Positions 26,911-35,612 of a stretch of DNA of 64,000 nucleotides are shown piece by piece (position 1 is the first letter of the stretch; every line of letters starts with the position of its first letter). Location: contig JBHGUR010000062.1 of NCBI GenBank assembly GCA_048976805.1, positions 1 to 64,000 of the forward strand, read 5' to 3'. The notes beneath the pieces are model-generated. The model was not told where the DNA came from and ran no database searches. It saw nothing but the letters and a program-made list of their open reading frames with translations. Origin of the DNA: Ectobacillus sp048976805. GTDB taxonomy: Bacteria > Bacillota > Bacilli > Bacillales > Bacillaceae_G. The position numbers were made by a program, and so were the translations under genes.

Positions 26911-26921
26911 ACCGCCCTAAA

Positions 26922-27065
26922 AATAAAAATTTAAGGTAAGCTTGAATTGTACCACTTCTAAAAATTTTTTATCTATCGTGGCGCAAGTTATATTCTTGCA
27001 TGGATGTCTATGTTAAATATTATTGTTGATAAATTACACTTTTGAATCATTCGCATCAAACTATA
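26922..27065 (+). repeat. AT-rich repeat (family C) with a MITE-end-like tail
   Basis: CCCTAAAAATAAAAATTT opens it. Then comes AAAAATTTTTTATCTATCGTGG and a stretch through TTCTTGCATGGATGTCT that recurs at 44720-44785 with few changes. It runs into TATGTTAAATATTATTGTTGAT, an end of the MITE type, and ATTCGCATCAAA. It has no coding capacity. It fills the gap between tgl and SR1. Confidence 0.6.
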
Positions 27066-27146
27066 GATAGAAAGCAAATTTCCTTCAACATAACAAATGG
27101 GAATGCCAAATAAAGCTCTATTTTTTCCGTTGTTTAACAGGAGCAT

Positions 27147-27359
27147 TAAAAAAAGCCTGCAATTATGCAGGCTTATTTTTCATTATGCTTTTTTTCAGAA
27201 CCGTTGCAATGAGAGCAACATTTTCCGTATAAAACGGTTACCTTTTCATCCTCAAAATGCGCGATTGTGTTTTCGCAAACTTGGCATACGATTGTTCCCA
27301 TCTTCATTCCCCCTGTTTATAATATAAACTCCCCTTAATTTGTAAACACTTTTCTTTAT
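27147..27359 (-). ncRNA. sr1: SR1 dual-function small RNA
   Basis: Transcription from a -10 at 27366-27371 would begin near 27359 and end at the AGCCTGCA/TGCAGGCT TTTTTTT terminator (27147-27173), giving about 210 nt, the size of B. subtilis SR1 (205 nt). Position between the speA and pdh regions is also the same. In B. subtilis SR1 base-pairs with ahrC mRNA and encodes SR1P. The encoded peptide here makes the identification firm; the ahrC-pairing role is inferred. Confidence 0.88.
27173..27301 (-). CDS. sr1P: SR1P, GapA-binding peptide encoded in SR1
   Basis: 42 residues: MGTIVCQVCENTIAHFEDEK, then VTVLYGKCCSHC and a charged tail, with two Cys pairs (CQVC, CSHC). This is nearly identical to B. 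subtilis SR1P, which binds GapA and modulates RNase J1 activity. The ATG at 27301 follows GGGGG at good spacing; a second ATG two codons upstream abuts the ribosome site. The stop codon overlaps the terminator stem of SR1. Known partner RNase J1 is encoded at 38.5 kb. Confidence 0.9.
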   Translation of the reverse strand: MGTIVCQVCENTIAHFEDEKVTVLYGKCCSHCNGSEKKHNEK

Positions 27360-27365
27360 GATTTT

Positions 27366-27394
27366 ATTTTAATATGTCATACTTTTTTCGTCAA
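27366..27394 (-). promoter_or_regulatory. SR1 promoter with CcpN-type operator
   Basis: TTGACG (27389-27394), 17 bases, TAAAAT (27366-27371) on the minus strand. TATGACATATT at 27371-27381, between the boxes, fits the CcpN consensus TRTGHYATAYW at all positions. CcpN represses sr1, gapB and pckA in B. subtilis during glycolytic growth, so the same control is expected. Confidence 0.8.
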
Positions 27395-27516
27395 CCTAAA
27401 TTTAGTATAACACATTAAAATTTTATACAATATATTACGTATCATTATTTTGGTATGTGATATTAACTATTGTTTAAAAGGCTAATCATAAGAGAACTCC
27501 TACAATATTTCCGCTT

Positions 27517-27547
27517 AAAAATAGCCGCTGTATCGCAGCGGCTATTT
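27517..27547 (-). terminator. Terminator of the DUF3055 gene
   Basis: AAATAGCCGCTG / CAGCGGCTATTT stem next to the stop codon; the minus strand continues TTTTTAAG. Confidence 0.88.
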
Positions 27548-27840
27548 CACTCATATTCAGCATACAGCGGTGTATCAGGCAATAGAAACTTTAAAAAATG
27601 CGCCAAATCATCAGCTTCCTCTAGAGAGCGCAGACGAAATACTTGTTGCAAATGCTGGATGTTTTCCACATCGTCATGCCCAAGGAGGGTAGATCGACCC
27701 GTCTGCATACAGATTACTAATGGCTTTCCAAAAAACATATTTGTGTATACAACTCCAAAATCATAGCGAGTATCATTTGTTGTAAGACCTAAAAACCGTA
27801 CCTTCACCTTCTCATTTTCATCATATAGCTTTTCAAACAT
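27547..27840 (-). CDS. DUF3055 family protein
   Basis: 97 residues with the DUF3055 pattern (VKVRFLGLTTNDTRYDFGVV, FGKPLVICMQTGRSTLLGHDD, LRSLEEADDLAHFLKFLLP). Cytoplasmic, beta-rich in the first half, function unknown. It is upstream of and parallel to SR1 but separated by its own terminator. GGAGGAG precedes the ATG. Confidence 0.8.
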   Translation of the reverse strand: MFEKLYDENEKVKVRFLGLTTNDTRYDFGVVYTNMFFGKPLVICMQTGRSTLLGHDDVENIQHLQQVFRLRSLEEADDLAHFLKFLLPDTPLYAEYE

Positions 27841-27981
27841 AGTGCTCCTCTCCTCCTTTTAAAGATATTAGTACTATATATATGAAGCTTGGCGAAAAAA
27901 TATGACACTTTAATTGTCAAAAAATTTATAACAATGCTAAAATAAAAATACCATCAATTTGATAAAACAGGGGGAACTGCT

Positions 27982-28374
27982 ATGCAACACGCATTCATTA
28001 AACTTGTACCAAAATCAGCGAAGCAATCCATCAATATTCAGGACTTAAAGGATTTATTTACATACTACAAACAAATTACAGAAAAAACGGGTAAACAATT
28101 AGGCTGGAATTACTCTGAAAACGCTTTCCCTTATGAGATGATTCCAACTTCAGATTCGACTTTGCATTTAAAGTCTTCGCATGACCGGTATCATTCCATT
28201 TATATCGGAACAGGCGAGGAAAATGGACAATATTTTGTACAAATTACACTTCCGCAAAGTGCAACCTTTGGCGATAAAGGAAAAGCTAATGAATTTTGCC
28301 GCTTTCTCGCCAAGAAATTAGAAGGCGAGCTTCAATTATTTAATGGAAGAACTATGTATTTTTATAAACGTTAA
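27982..28374 (+). CDS. DUF1885 family protein
   Basis: 130 residues. The family pattern includes AFIKLVPKSAKQSINIQDLK, SENAFPYEMIP and YIGTGEENGQYFVQITLP; a structure is known for a Geobacillus member but no function. ATG 27982 follows CAGGGGGAACTGCT. Its last bases overlap the stop of the convergent membrane-protein gene by four bases. Confidence 0.8.
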   Translation: MQHAFIKLVPKSAKQSINIQDLKDLFTYYKQITEKTGKQLGWNYSENAFPYEMIPTSDSTLHLKSSHDRYHSIYIGTGEENGQYFVQITLPQSATFGDKGKANEFCRFLAKKLEGELQLFNGRTMYFYKR

Positions 28375-28613
28375 ACTATCCAGCTTATTGCCATTTTAAT
28401 TATTATAAACAAACAGCTATTCCATGCAGTTACAATTGCAGCGTAACATCTCTTTTGGAGAATTGTATGGGCAACAACATAGGCAAGATAAAGAAAAACA
28501 AAAAACATCACAATCTTTGCATGCAAATTATCACGCTCAGAAAGCCATAACACAAGTGAAAAACCAATCCATATTATTGTATGAAAAAATACAACGATTT
28601 TCATTTTACCCAT
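28371..28613 (-). CDS. Small three-helix membrane protein, function unknown
   Basis: 80 residues from ATG 28613 with AAAGGAG upstream. Hydrophobic segments are at about 5-23 (VVFFHTIIWIGFSLVLWL), 35-53 and 62-79. I do not recognise a family. It is convergent with the DUF1885 gene. Confidence 0.6.
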   Translation of the reverse strand: MGKMKIVVFFHTIIWIGFSLVLWLSERDNLHAKIVMFFVFLYLAYVVAHTILQKRCYAAIVTAWNSCLFIIIKMAISWIV

Positions 28614-28890
28614 GTAGTCGGCTCCTTTAACCCGCATTAAACAAACTATTCCGTCTTAAAGCAAAATCCATTCAAACGAGAAGCTTTTGTTTGGCAAAAC
28701 TTAAATGGGTTTAGTCGATACATGATGATGCAACAACGGCATCCAAGGCTAACCCAGTCCATTTCTACTATTACTATATGGGCTTTTAGACGTTTTAGAA
28801 GATAAAGTCGACAAGCATACAAAAACAGGCGCAGCGGCCCCGGTGCTTCTTACCCGGCCCTTCCCAGTTGCCGATTTATAGTTCTGCATA
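28614..28890. other. Gene-poor stretch before the pdhD terminator
   Basis: A Cys-rich open frame without a start codon runs on the minus strand over about 28660-28850, with no ribosome site. A GGCGCAGCGGCCCCGG patch of higher GC occurs near 28830. I see no recognisable gene, promoter or repeat. Confidence 0.3.
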
Positions 28891-28922
28891 AAAAAAGAAG
28901 CACCCGGACGGATGCTTCTTTT
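28891..28922 (-). terminator. Terminator of the pdh operon
   Basis: AAGAAGCACCCG / CGGATGCTTCTT stem with one G-U pair, T tracts on both strands; it lies just past the pdhD stop. Confidence 0.9.
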
Positions 28923-28925
28923 TTA

Positions 28926-30338
28926 TTATTTTACAATATGGATTGGCATTCCAAGCGCTACTTCCGCAGCTTCCATTGTAATTTCACCTAATGTTGGGTG
29001 AGCATGGATTGTTTGAGCGATATCTTCAGCAGTCATACCTGCTTCGATTGCTAAACCTAACTCGGAGATAATGTCGGATGCGCCTGCACCTACTACTTGC
29101 GCCCCTACCAATAACCCGTCTTCTTTACGAGTCACTAACTGAACAAAACCTTCTGTGCTATTTAAGGACAAAGCGCGGCCATTTGCGCCAAATGGGAACT
29201 TGGCAACATTTACAACCATGCCTGCTTCTTCAGCTTGCTTTTTCGTGTAGCCTACAGAAGCTAATTCCGGGTCCGTAAAACATACTGCAGGAATTCCGAT
29301 ATAATCGATTTCAGCAGGATGTCCGCTAATTGCTTCTGCCGCAACTTTGCCTTCATAAGAAGCTTTATGGGCTAATGGAGGACCAGGGACAATATCGCCA
29401 ATTGCATAAATGTTCGGCACGTTTGTACGGCATTGCTTGTCAATTTCGATTAATCCGCGTTCACTAATTTTTACGCCTGCTTGTTCAAGACCAATATCTT
29501 GTGTGTTAGGACGGCGGCCTACTGTAACAAGTACATAATCAGCGTCAACAGATTTCATTTCGCCGTTAGCTTCAAAATGTACAGTTACGCCATCTTCACG
29601 CTCTTCAACTGACTTGCCAAAAGCTTTTGTAAAGATTTCTACATTGCCTTTTTTCTTTAAGCCGCGTTTTACAATGGAGCTCATCGATTTTTCAAATCCA
29701 GCTAAAATTTCCTCGCCGGCTTCCAATACTATAACTTCTGTACCAAAGTTTGCATATGCAGTTCCTAATTCCATACCGATGTAACCACCGCCGATTACAA
29801 CCAGTTTCTTTGGAATTTCAAGCAAGTTTAACGCGCCAGTAGAGTTAATAATGCGTTTTGAAAATTTAAATCCTGGAATTTCAATTGGTGTAGAACCTGT
29901 TGCAATAATTGCATTTTTAAACGTATATGTTTGCGCGGAAGACTCCGTCATAACACGCAATGTGTTTGCATCTACAAAGTATGCTTCGCCTTTAATGATT
30001 TCTACTTTGTTGCCTTTAAGAAGGCCTTCTACACCGCCGGTTAATTTCTTTACAACGCTGTCTTTCCAAGCTTGCACTTTAGAAAAATCAATGGTTACAT
30101 TTTCTGCGATAATTCCCATATCTGCAGAATGCTTCGCATGTTCATACCGATGCCCTGCTGAAATCAATGCTTTAGAAGGAATACATCCTACGTTTAAGCA
30201 TACCCCGCCAAGGTTTGCTTTTTCAATAATTGCTACCTTTTGGCCTAATTGCGCAGCGCGGATTGCTGCAACATATCCGCCGGGACCTGCACCAACAACG
30301 ACTGTATCTAACTCGATTGGAAAATCTCCTACTACCAT
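28926..30338 (-). CDS. pdhD: Dihydrolipoyl dehydrogenase (E3)
   Basis: 470-residue FAD flavoprotein that reoxidises lipoamide in the PDH complex (and other 2-oxoacid complexes). FAD motif GAGPGGYVAAIRAA, redox disulfide Cys47-Cys52 in GGVCLNVGC, NAD motif VVIGGGYIGMELG, and the C-terminal catalytic HAHPTLGE. Full length. It follows pdhC by six bases, the last gene of the operon. Confidence 0.97.
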   Translation of the reverse strand: MVVGDFPIELDTVVVGAGPGGYVAAIRAAQLGQKVAIIEKANLGGVCLNVGCIPSKALISAGHRYEHAKHSADMGIIAENVTIDFSKVQAWKDSVVKKLTGGVEGLLKGNKVEIIKGEAYFVDANTLRVMTESSAQTYTFKNAIIATGSTPIEIPGFKFSKRIINSTGALNLLEIPKKLVVIGGGYIGMELGTAYANFGTEVIVLEAGEEILAGFEKSMSSIVKRGLKKKGNVEIFTKAFGKSVEEREDGVTVHFEANGEMKSVDADYVLVTVGRRPNTQDIGLEQAGVKISERGLIEIDKQCRTNVPNIYAIGDIVPGPPLAHKASYEGKVAAEAISGHPAEIDYIGIPAVCFTDPELASVGYTKKQAEEAGMVVNVAKFPFGANGRALSLNSTEGFVQLVTRKEDGLLVGAQVVGAGASDIISELGLAIEAGMTAEDIAQTIHAHPTLGEITMEAAEVALGMPIHIVK

Positions 30339-30344
30339 GTGAAA

Positions 30345-31655
30345 TTACGCCTCCATTACTAATAATTGTGGGTCATTTAATAGACGCTTAATATGGTTCA
30401 ACGCATTTTGAGCAGTTGCTCCATCGATTAAGCGGTGATCGAAGCTTAAAGACAATGCCAATACTGGAGCCGCTACAATTTCACCGTTTTTCACAACTGG
30501 CTTTTCAGCAATGCGCCCGATTCCAAGAATCGCTACTTCTGGGTGATTGATAACTGGAGTGAACCATTGTCCGCCTGCAGAACCGATATTTGTGATTGTG
30601 CAAGATGCACCTTTCATTTCATTTGGAGCTAAACGGCCTTCACGCGCTTTTGTTGCAAGCTCGTTAATTTCACTAGAAATAGCGAAGATAGATTTGCGAT
30701 CTGCATCTTTTACAACTGGTACAAGCAGTCCTTTATCTGTATCAGCAGCAATACCGATGTTGTAGTAATGCTTATGAACGATTTCTTGCGTTGCATCGTC
30801 CATAGAAGTGTTTAAGATTGGATACTCGCGCAAAGCGGATGTTAATGCTTTTACCACATACGGCAAGTACGTTAACTTGATGCCTTTTTCAGCCGCTACA
30901 GCTTTGAATTTTTTGCGATGTGCAACAAGATCTGTAACATCCACTTCATCCATTAATGTTACGTGAGGAGCTGTATGTTTAGAATTAACCATTGCTTTGG
31001 CGATTGCTTTGCGGATTCCGCTCATTTTCTCACGAGTTTCTGGATATTCGCCAGCTGGAATTGGCTGTGCTGCAGGCGCTTCTGCTTTCGCTTCCGCTGC
31101 CGGTGCTGGAGCTGCTTGAGGAGCTTCCGCTTGAACTGCTGGAGCCGCAGTTGCTTGTCCGCCGTTTGCGAACGCATCAATATCAGCTTTTACAATGCGG
31201 CCGTTTTTGCCGGAACCTGTTACTTTACGGATATCTACACCTTTTTCGCGAGCGTATTTACGCACAGAAGGCATCGCAATTACACGTACGTTTTCATCTG
31301 CAGTTTCCTCCGCTGCAACTGGCGCTTCTTCTGCTTTCGGCGCTTCTTCTGCTTTTGGCGCTTCTTCTGCTTTTGGCGCTTCGTCGTCTTGTCCTTTAAA
31401 TTTCAAGTGCTCGTAACCAGGAGCATCGAATTTAATAAGAACGTCTCCAACTACTGCCACTGTTCCTTCTTCTACAAGAACTTCCAATACTTTTCCTTTA
31501 ACAGGAGAAGGAATTTCTACAACAGCTTTATCATTTTGCACCTCAAGAAGTACATCATCTTCGTTTACTTCGTCGCCAGGTTTTACAAACCACTTAACGA
31601 TTTCACCTTCGTGAATACCTTCGCCAATATCTGGTAATCTAAATTCAAATGCCAC
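30345..31655 (-). CDS. pdhC: Dihydrolipoamide acetyltransferase (PDH E2)
   Basis: 436 residues from GTG 31655. The lipoyl domain has lipoyl-lysine Lys43 in VQNDKAVVEIPSP. An Ala/Pro/Glu linker carries three APKAEE repeats. The E1/E3-binding domain is MPSVRKYAREKGVDI, a second Ala-Pro-rich linker follows, then the catalytic domain ending SFDHRLIDGA (HxxxDG). The GTG is preferred because AGGGGG lies nine bases upstream; the in-frame ATG nine bases earlier abuts that site. It forms the core of the PDH complex. Confidence 0.96.
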   Translation of the reverse strand: MAFEFRLPDIGEGIHEGEIVKWFVKPGDEVNEDDVLLEVQNDKAVVEIPSPVKGKVLEVLVEEGTVAVVGDVLIKFDAPGYEHLKFKGQDDEAPKAEEAPKAEEAPKAEEAPVAAEETADENVRVIAMPSVRKYAREKGVDIRKVTGSGKNGRIVKADIDAFANGGQATAAPAVQAEAPQAAPAPAAEAKAEAPAAQPIPAGEYPETREKMSGIRKAIAKAMVNSKHTAPHVTLMDEVDVTDLVAHRKKFKAVAAEKGIKLTYLPYVVKALTSALREYPILNTSMDDATQEIVHKHYYNIGIAADTDKGLLVPVVKDADRKSIFAISSEINELATKAREGRLAPNEMKGASCTITNIGSAGGQWFTPVINHPEVAILGIGRIAEKPVVKNGEIVAAPVLALSLSFDHRLIDGATAQNALNHIKRLLNDPQLLVMEA

Positions 31656-31724
31656 GGAATTCATCCCCCTGTACTATTTGTCGTCTTTATCGTCGCTTGG
31701 AATGTACAATTTTATACGGATAGC

Positions 31725-31757
31725 GCAAAAGAAATCAGAAGAACTGATTTCTTTTGC
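31725..31757 (-). promoter_or_regulatory. Stem-loop between pdhB and pdhC
   Basis: GCAAAAGAAATCAG / CTGATTTCTTTTGC, 14-bp stem with AAGAA loop, without a T tract on the minus strand. It fits an mRNA-stabilising or processing structure separating pdhAB from pdhCD rather than a full terminator. Confidence 0.55.
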
Positions 31758-31766
31758 ACTTATGTT

Positions 31767-32744
31767 TTAGAAGTTTATTACTTTTTGAATTGCTTCAACA
31801 ATATCCTTATGGTTTGGCAACCAAACGCTCTCCGCTTGAGAGAATGGGAAGATTGTATCAGCAGCCGTTACACGGACAACTGGCGCTTCTAGGCTAAGAA
31901 TAGCGCGATCATTAATTTCTGCTACTACGTTTGCAGCAATGCCCGCTTGCTTTTGCGCTTCTTGGACTACTACTACACGGCCCGTTTTCTCAACAGAAGC
32001 CATAATTGTTTCAATATCTAAAGGCTGTACCGTACGCAAGTCAACAACTTCTACAGATACACCTTCTTTTTCAAGCTCTTCCGCCGCTTTTAATGCAGCA
32101 TGTACCATTGCACCATAAGAAATAACCGTTACGTCTGTACCTTCACGTTTTACATCCGCTTTACCGATTTCAATTGTATATTCGCCTTCTGGAACTTCTT
32201 GACGGAAAGAACGATATAACTTCATATGCTCTAAGTAAATAACCGGATCATTATCGCGGATTGCAGAAATTAAAAGACCTTTTGCATCATATGGAGTAGA
32301 AGGAATAACTACTTTTAATCCCGGTTGTTGAGCTACTAGGCCTTCTAAGCTGTCAGCGTGGAGCTCCGGAGTATGCACGCCGCCGCCAAATGGAGAACGA
32401 ACTGTAATTGGTGCATTCCAACGGCCGCCGGAACGATAGCGCATACGAGCCATTTGACCGGAAATAGAGTCCATTACTTCATATACGAAGCCGAAGAATT
32501 GAATTTCCGGAACCGGACGGTAGCCTTCAAGTGCAAGACCAATTGCAAGGCCCCCAATACCAGATTCTGCAAGTGGTGTGTCAAACACGCGCTGTTCGCC
32601 AAACTCAGCTTGTAGTCCTTCCGTTGCACGGAATACGCCGCCGTTTACACCCACGTCTTCCCCGAACACCAATACATTAGGGTCGTTTTTCATTTCGACG
32701 CGTAACGCATCTGTGATTGCTTGAATCATTGTCATTTGCGCCAT
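31767..32744 (-). CDS. pdhB: Pyruvate dehydrogenase E1 beta subunit
   Basis: 325-residue transketolase-like beta chain. Visible are FGEDVGVNGGVFRATEGL, DTPLAESGIGGLAIGLA and the C-terminal AADTIFPFSQAE. With PdhA it decarboxylates pyruvate with thiamine diphosphate and acetylates the lipoyl group. It starts three bases after the pdhA stop. Confidence 0.96.
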   Translation of the reverse strand: MAQMTMIQAITDALRVEMKNDPNVLVFGEDVGVNGGVFRATEGLQAEFGEQRVFDTPLAESGIGGLAIGLALEGYRPVPEIQFFGFVYEVMDSISGQMARMRYRSGGRWNAPITVRSPFGGGVHTPELHADSLEGLVAQQPGLKVVIPSTPYDAKGLLISAIRDNDPVIYLEHMKLYRSFRQEVPEGEYTIEIGKADVKREGTDVTVISYGAMVHAALKAAEELEKEGVSVEVVDLRTVQPLDIETIMASVEKTGRVVVVQEAQKQAGIAANVVAEINDRAILSLEAPVVRVTAADTIFPFSQAESVWLPNHKDIVEAIQKVINF

Positions 32745-32747
32745 GAC

Positions 32748-33863
32748 TTACTTCGACTCCTTCTCTTTGTAAATTTCAAACTGCTCCTTTAAGTTGTAAG
32801 GCATTTCTTCGTACATAATGCTCATTAAGTCTGTTACCTTCTGTTTAGGAGCTTGGTCTGCTTTTGCAATTGCTTCTTTAATATCTTCTTTAGCTTGCTC
32901 GATTACCTTCTCTTCTTCCTCTTGAGACCATAAGCCTTTGTTCTCTAAGAATTTACGGAAGCGTACGATTGGGTCTTTCTTTTCCCATTCGTTTTCCAGC
33001 TCTTTTGTACGATAGCGCGTCGGGTCGTCACCAGCCATTGTGTGCGGGCCGTAACGGAAAGTTAATGTTTCAATTAAAGTCGGACCTTCACCATTCACTG
33101 CACGCTCGCGGGCAAAACGAGTTGCCGCATATACTGCTAATGGGTCCATACCGTCTACTTGAATACCTAAAATACCGGCTGCAACTGCTTTTTGCGCAAT
33201 TGTTTTTGCTGCAGATTGCTTTTCTACCGGAGTAGAGATTGCAAAGCGGTTATTTTGTACAACGAAGATTGCCGGAGCCTTAAATGCACCTGCAAAGTTC
33301 ATACCTTCGTAGAAGTCGCCTTGGGAAGCACCGCCGTCACCTGTATATGTGATAGCAACAGATTTTTTGCCGCGCAGCTTCATACCAAGTGCCACACCTG
33401 CAGTTTGGATAATTTGTGCACCGATAATAATTTGCGGAGGAAGCGCATTTACCCCTTCAGGCATTTGATTACCCATGAAATGGCCGCGAGAGAATAAAAA
33501 TGCTTGGTATAAAGGCAGGCCATGCCAAATTAATTGAGGAACATCACGGTAGCCCGGCAAAATAAAGTCTTCTTTTTCAAGCGCGAAATGGCTTGCTAGC
33601 TGAGAAGCTTCTTGCCCCGCTGTCGGCGCATAGAAGCCTAAACGGCCTTGGCGGTTTAAAGAAATAGAACGTTGGTCTAACACGCGAGTGTAAACCATAC
33701 GGCGCATAAGCTCTTTTAATTGATCATCTGTTAATTCAGGCATCGCTGCTTCATTAACAACTTCGCCTTCTTCATTTAAGATTTGTAATGTTTGGAATGC
33801 TGCTTCAATAGTCTTGAACTGCTCATCCACATTAAACAGGGCCTTTTTTGTTTCAGTACCCAT
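32748..33863 (-). CDS. pdhA: Pyruvate dehydrogenase E1 alpha subunit
   Basis: 371 residues from ATG 33863 (MGTETKKALF...), preceded by GAGGTGAACGGA. The thiamine diphosphate motif is GDGGASQGDFYEGMNFAG...VVQNN, and the phosphorylatable-loop region YRYGPHTMAGDDPTRYR is present. First gene of pdhABCD. The 600-base upstream region should hold the operon promoter. The peptide deformylase gene lies divergently beyond it, as in B. subtilis, but ykyA is not between them here. Confidence 0.96.
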   Translation of the reverse strand: MGTETKKALFNVDEQFKTIEAAFQTLQILNEEGEVVNEAAMPELTDDQLKELMRRMVYTRVLDQRSISLNRQGRLGFYAPTAGQEASQLASHFALEKEDFILPGYRDVPQLIWHGLPLYQAFLFSRGHFMGNQMPEGVNALPPQIIIGAQIIQTAGVALGMKLRGKKSVAITYTGDGGASQGDFYEGMNFAGAFKAPAIFVVQNNRFAISTPVEKQSAAKTIAQKAVAAGILGIQVDGMDPLAVYAATRFARERAVNGEGPTLIETLTFRYGPHTMAGDDPTRYRTKELENEWEKKDPIVRFRKFLENKGLWSQEEEEKVIEQAKEDIKEAIAKADQAPKQKVTDLMSIMYEEMPYNLKEQFEIYKEKESK

Positions 33864-34463
33864 TCCGTTCACCTCTTCCTCTTTTATCAAACGATATTTT
33901 CAAACGCTTTCAATAACGCTTTAAAAAGCGCTGAAAGGACATGGACGATAATCGATATGACAATCGATTACGAAAAAGTTTCGTGAGACTAACAACCTGT
34001 ACTAATATTTCTCAACAAAAAATTAATACAATCTTGACCACGTTTTTAAGTTTACAACTAATATAATCAACATGTCAATTACTTTAAACTCAAATTTTAT
34101 AATGATTATAACCTAAGGTTATATTACAGATTACTCCTAACTGAGTACTCTGTATTAATAAACAGCTACTTTCTGTTATATTATTCCCAATTTCACTGCT
34201 AAGTTATTACAGAATAATATGTAAGCGCTCTACCACCACTTTGCTCTTCTAACATACAAATTATCCTCTGTATGCTCTAGTTCTACAACAAATGCAAAAA
34301 TTCTATATCCTTATGCCACATTAATTATTTTATGTTTTCTCATGTTACTATAAAAATATACAACACTTGCTCATTTATAGGCGAATAACTATACACTTTT
34401 TGCAGGCTGGCATACATTATAGTAACCGCAGTAATCGCGGAATTGAAAAGGGAGGTAAAATTT
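33864..34463. other. AT-rich control region between pdhA and yjcZ-type gene
   Basis: Six hundred bases with no ORF having a ribosome site. TTCAAACGCTTTCA (33899-33912) and TGTAAGCGCTCTAC (34221-34234) each match the CcpA cre pattern at about 12 of 14 positions, too weak to call. The region must include the pdhA promoter. I see no repeat element here. Confidence 0.4.
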
Positions 34464-34610
34464 ATGTACGGATACACTTATTGCTACCCAACTTATACAG
34501 CTCCAGCTTATGGCTACGGTGGTTGCGGTTATGGCTACGGACGCGGCTTCGCTTTAATTGTCGTATTGTTCATTCTTTTAATTATTGTTGGTGCAGCCTG
34601 CATTCGTTAA
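34464..34610 (+). CDS. YjcZ-family small sporulation protein
   Basis: 48 residues: a Gly/Tyr-rich N-terminus (MYGYTYCYPTYTAPAYGYGG) and a single C-terminal membrane helix (FALIVVLFILLIIVGAA) ending CIR. This is the YjcZ/YczN pattern of tiny Bacillus proteins made during sporulation. ATG 34464 has GGGAGG eight bases upstream, and a strong terminator follows. Confidence 0.85.
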   Translation: MYGYTYCYPTYTAPAYGYGGCGYGYGRGFALIVVLFILLIIVGAACIR

Positions 34611-34631
34611 CGTAAAAAAACAAATCATTAA

Positions 34632-34663
34632 AAAAAGGAAGAGGGGGCCCCTCTTCCTTTTTA
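34632..34663 (+). terminator. Terminator of the yjcZ-type gene
   Basis: AAAAAGGAAGAGGGG / CCCCTCTTCCTTTTT near-perfect palindrome with a T run. Confidence 0.9.
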
Positions 34664-34758
34664 CTATATAGCTTTGGTTATAAAGCTAGGATGATTTCTT
34701 ATGTATCATGACTTTTCACACAACCTTTGGTAGACTAGAGGAAAAAGGAGAGATGCAT

Positions 34759-35313
34759 ATGCTTACAATGGATCATATTATCCGCGAAGGGCATCCTGTG
34801 CTGCGCCAAGTCGCATCAGAAGTAGCGCTTCCGCCGAGTGAAGAGGATATACATACACTGCGCAGCATGATTGAATTTGTTATGAATAGCCAAAATCCAG
34901 AAAAAGCTGCCCAATATAATTTACGTCCGGGAATTGGCCTGGCCGCGCCGCAAATTGGCGTTTCAAAACGCATGATTGCTGTTCATGTAACCGACCATGA
35001 TGGTACGCTGCATAGCTACGCCTTATTTAATCCCAAAATTATAAGCCACTCAGTAGAACGTACGTATTTATCCGGCGGCGAAGGCTGTCTGTCCGTTGAC
35101 CGTTCCGTGCCTGGCTACGTTCCGCGCTACAGCCGCATCACCGTAAGGGCTATTACTATTGACGCACAAGAAATAAAGCTTCGTTTAAAAGGGCTTCCGG
35201 CAATTGTATTTCAGCATGAAATCGACCATTTAAACGGGATAATGTTCTATGACCATATTAATCCGAACGACCCGTTTGCAATTCCAGACAACGCCTCGCC
35301 GTTAGAGCGATAA
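34759..35313 (+). CDS. def: Peptide deformylase
   Basis: 184-residue type II deformylase. The three motifs are GIGLAAPQIG (58-67), EGCLSV with metal ligand Cys110, and HEIDH with His153/His157 and catalytic Glu154. It removes the N-formyl group from nascent proteins. ATG 34759 is chosen for the AAAGGAGAG site; ATG 34753 in frame lies too close to it. Longer insertions near residues 40-55 are typical of Gram-positive enzymes. It is the defB/ykrB counterpart by position near pdhA. Confidence 0.95.
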   Translation: MLTMDHIIREGHPVLRQVASEVALPPSEEDIHTLRSMIEFVMNSQNPEKAAQYNLRPGIGLAAPQIGVSKRMIAVHVTDHDGTLHSYALFNPKIISHSVERTYLSGGEGCLSVDRSVPGYVPRYSRITVRAITIDAQEIKLRLKGLPAIVFQHEIDHLNGIMFYDHINPNDPFAIPDNASPLER

Positions 35314-35401
35314 TCTAGTTTTTAAACCCAGGCTATGTTAATCCTCATTATGGATAGGGCACACGACAACATCAACATCGTTGCTTACCATATTCAAAAG
35401 T

Positions 35402-35434
35402 AAAACCACTCTAATGGTTCAGAGTGGTTTTTTT
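35402..35434. terminator. Bidirectional terminator between def and the feo operon
   Basis: AAACCACTCT / AGAGTGGTTT stem with an eight-base loop, TTTTTTT on the plus strand and a T-rich end on the minus strand. Confidence 0.88.
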
Positions 35435-35440
35435 CACATT

Positions 35441-35596
35441 TTAGTTTTTACCATCCATTACATCGCAGGTGTTTGTGCGGCAAGATTTGCGAATCGAACA
35501 GGCAGCGCACTTCCCTTTTTTGCTTCGCCTTACAAACCTTACCAGGGTGTAGCCAGCATAGCCAAAAATCAACGCCCCAAGCGCAACATTAATCAT
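35441..35596 (-). CDS. FeoB-associated Cys-rich membrane protein
   Basis: 51 residues: an N-terminal membrane helix (INVALGALIFGYAGYTLVRF), a basic stretch (VRRSKKGK) and a four-cysteine tail (CAACSIRKSC, then TC). This matches the small Cys-rich proteins found downstream of feoB in Firmicutes, possibly an iron chaperone or FeoC substitute. ATG 35596 has AGGAAGGGG upstream. It starts 16 bases after the feoB stop, completing a feoA-feoB-small gene operon. Confidence 0.85.
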   Translation of the reverse strand: MINVALGALIFGYAGYTLVRFVRRSKKGKCAACSIRKSCRTNTCDVMDGKN

Positions 35597-35612
35597 AAAT
35601 ACCCCTTCCTTC

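Noticed and set aside
30963..31637. Open frame of 224 codons antisense to pdhC
   Set aside because: Low-complexity Cys/Phe/Arg sequence that mirrors the Ala-Pro-Glu linkers of the E2 protein; not a gene.
33899..34234. Two cre-like sequences upstream of pdhA
   Set aside because: Each departs from the CcpA consensus at two fixed positions and lacks the palindromic second half; too weak to list as sites.
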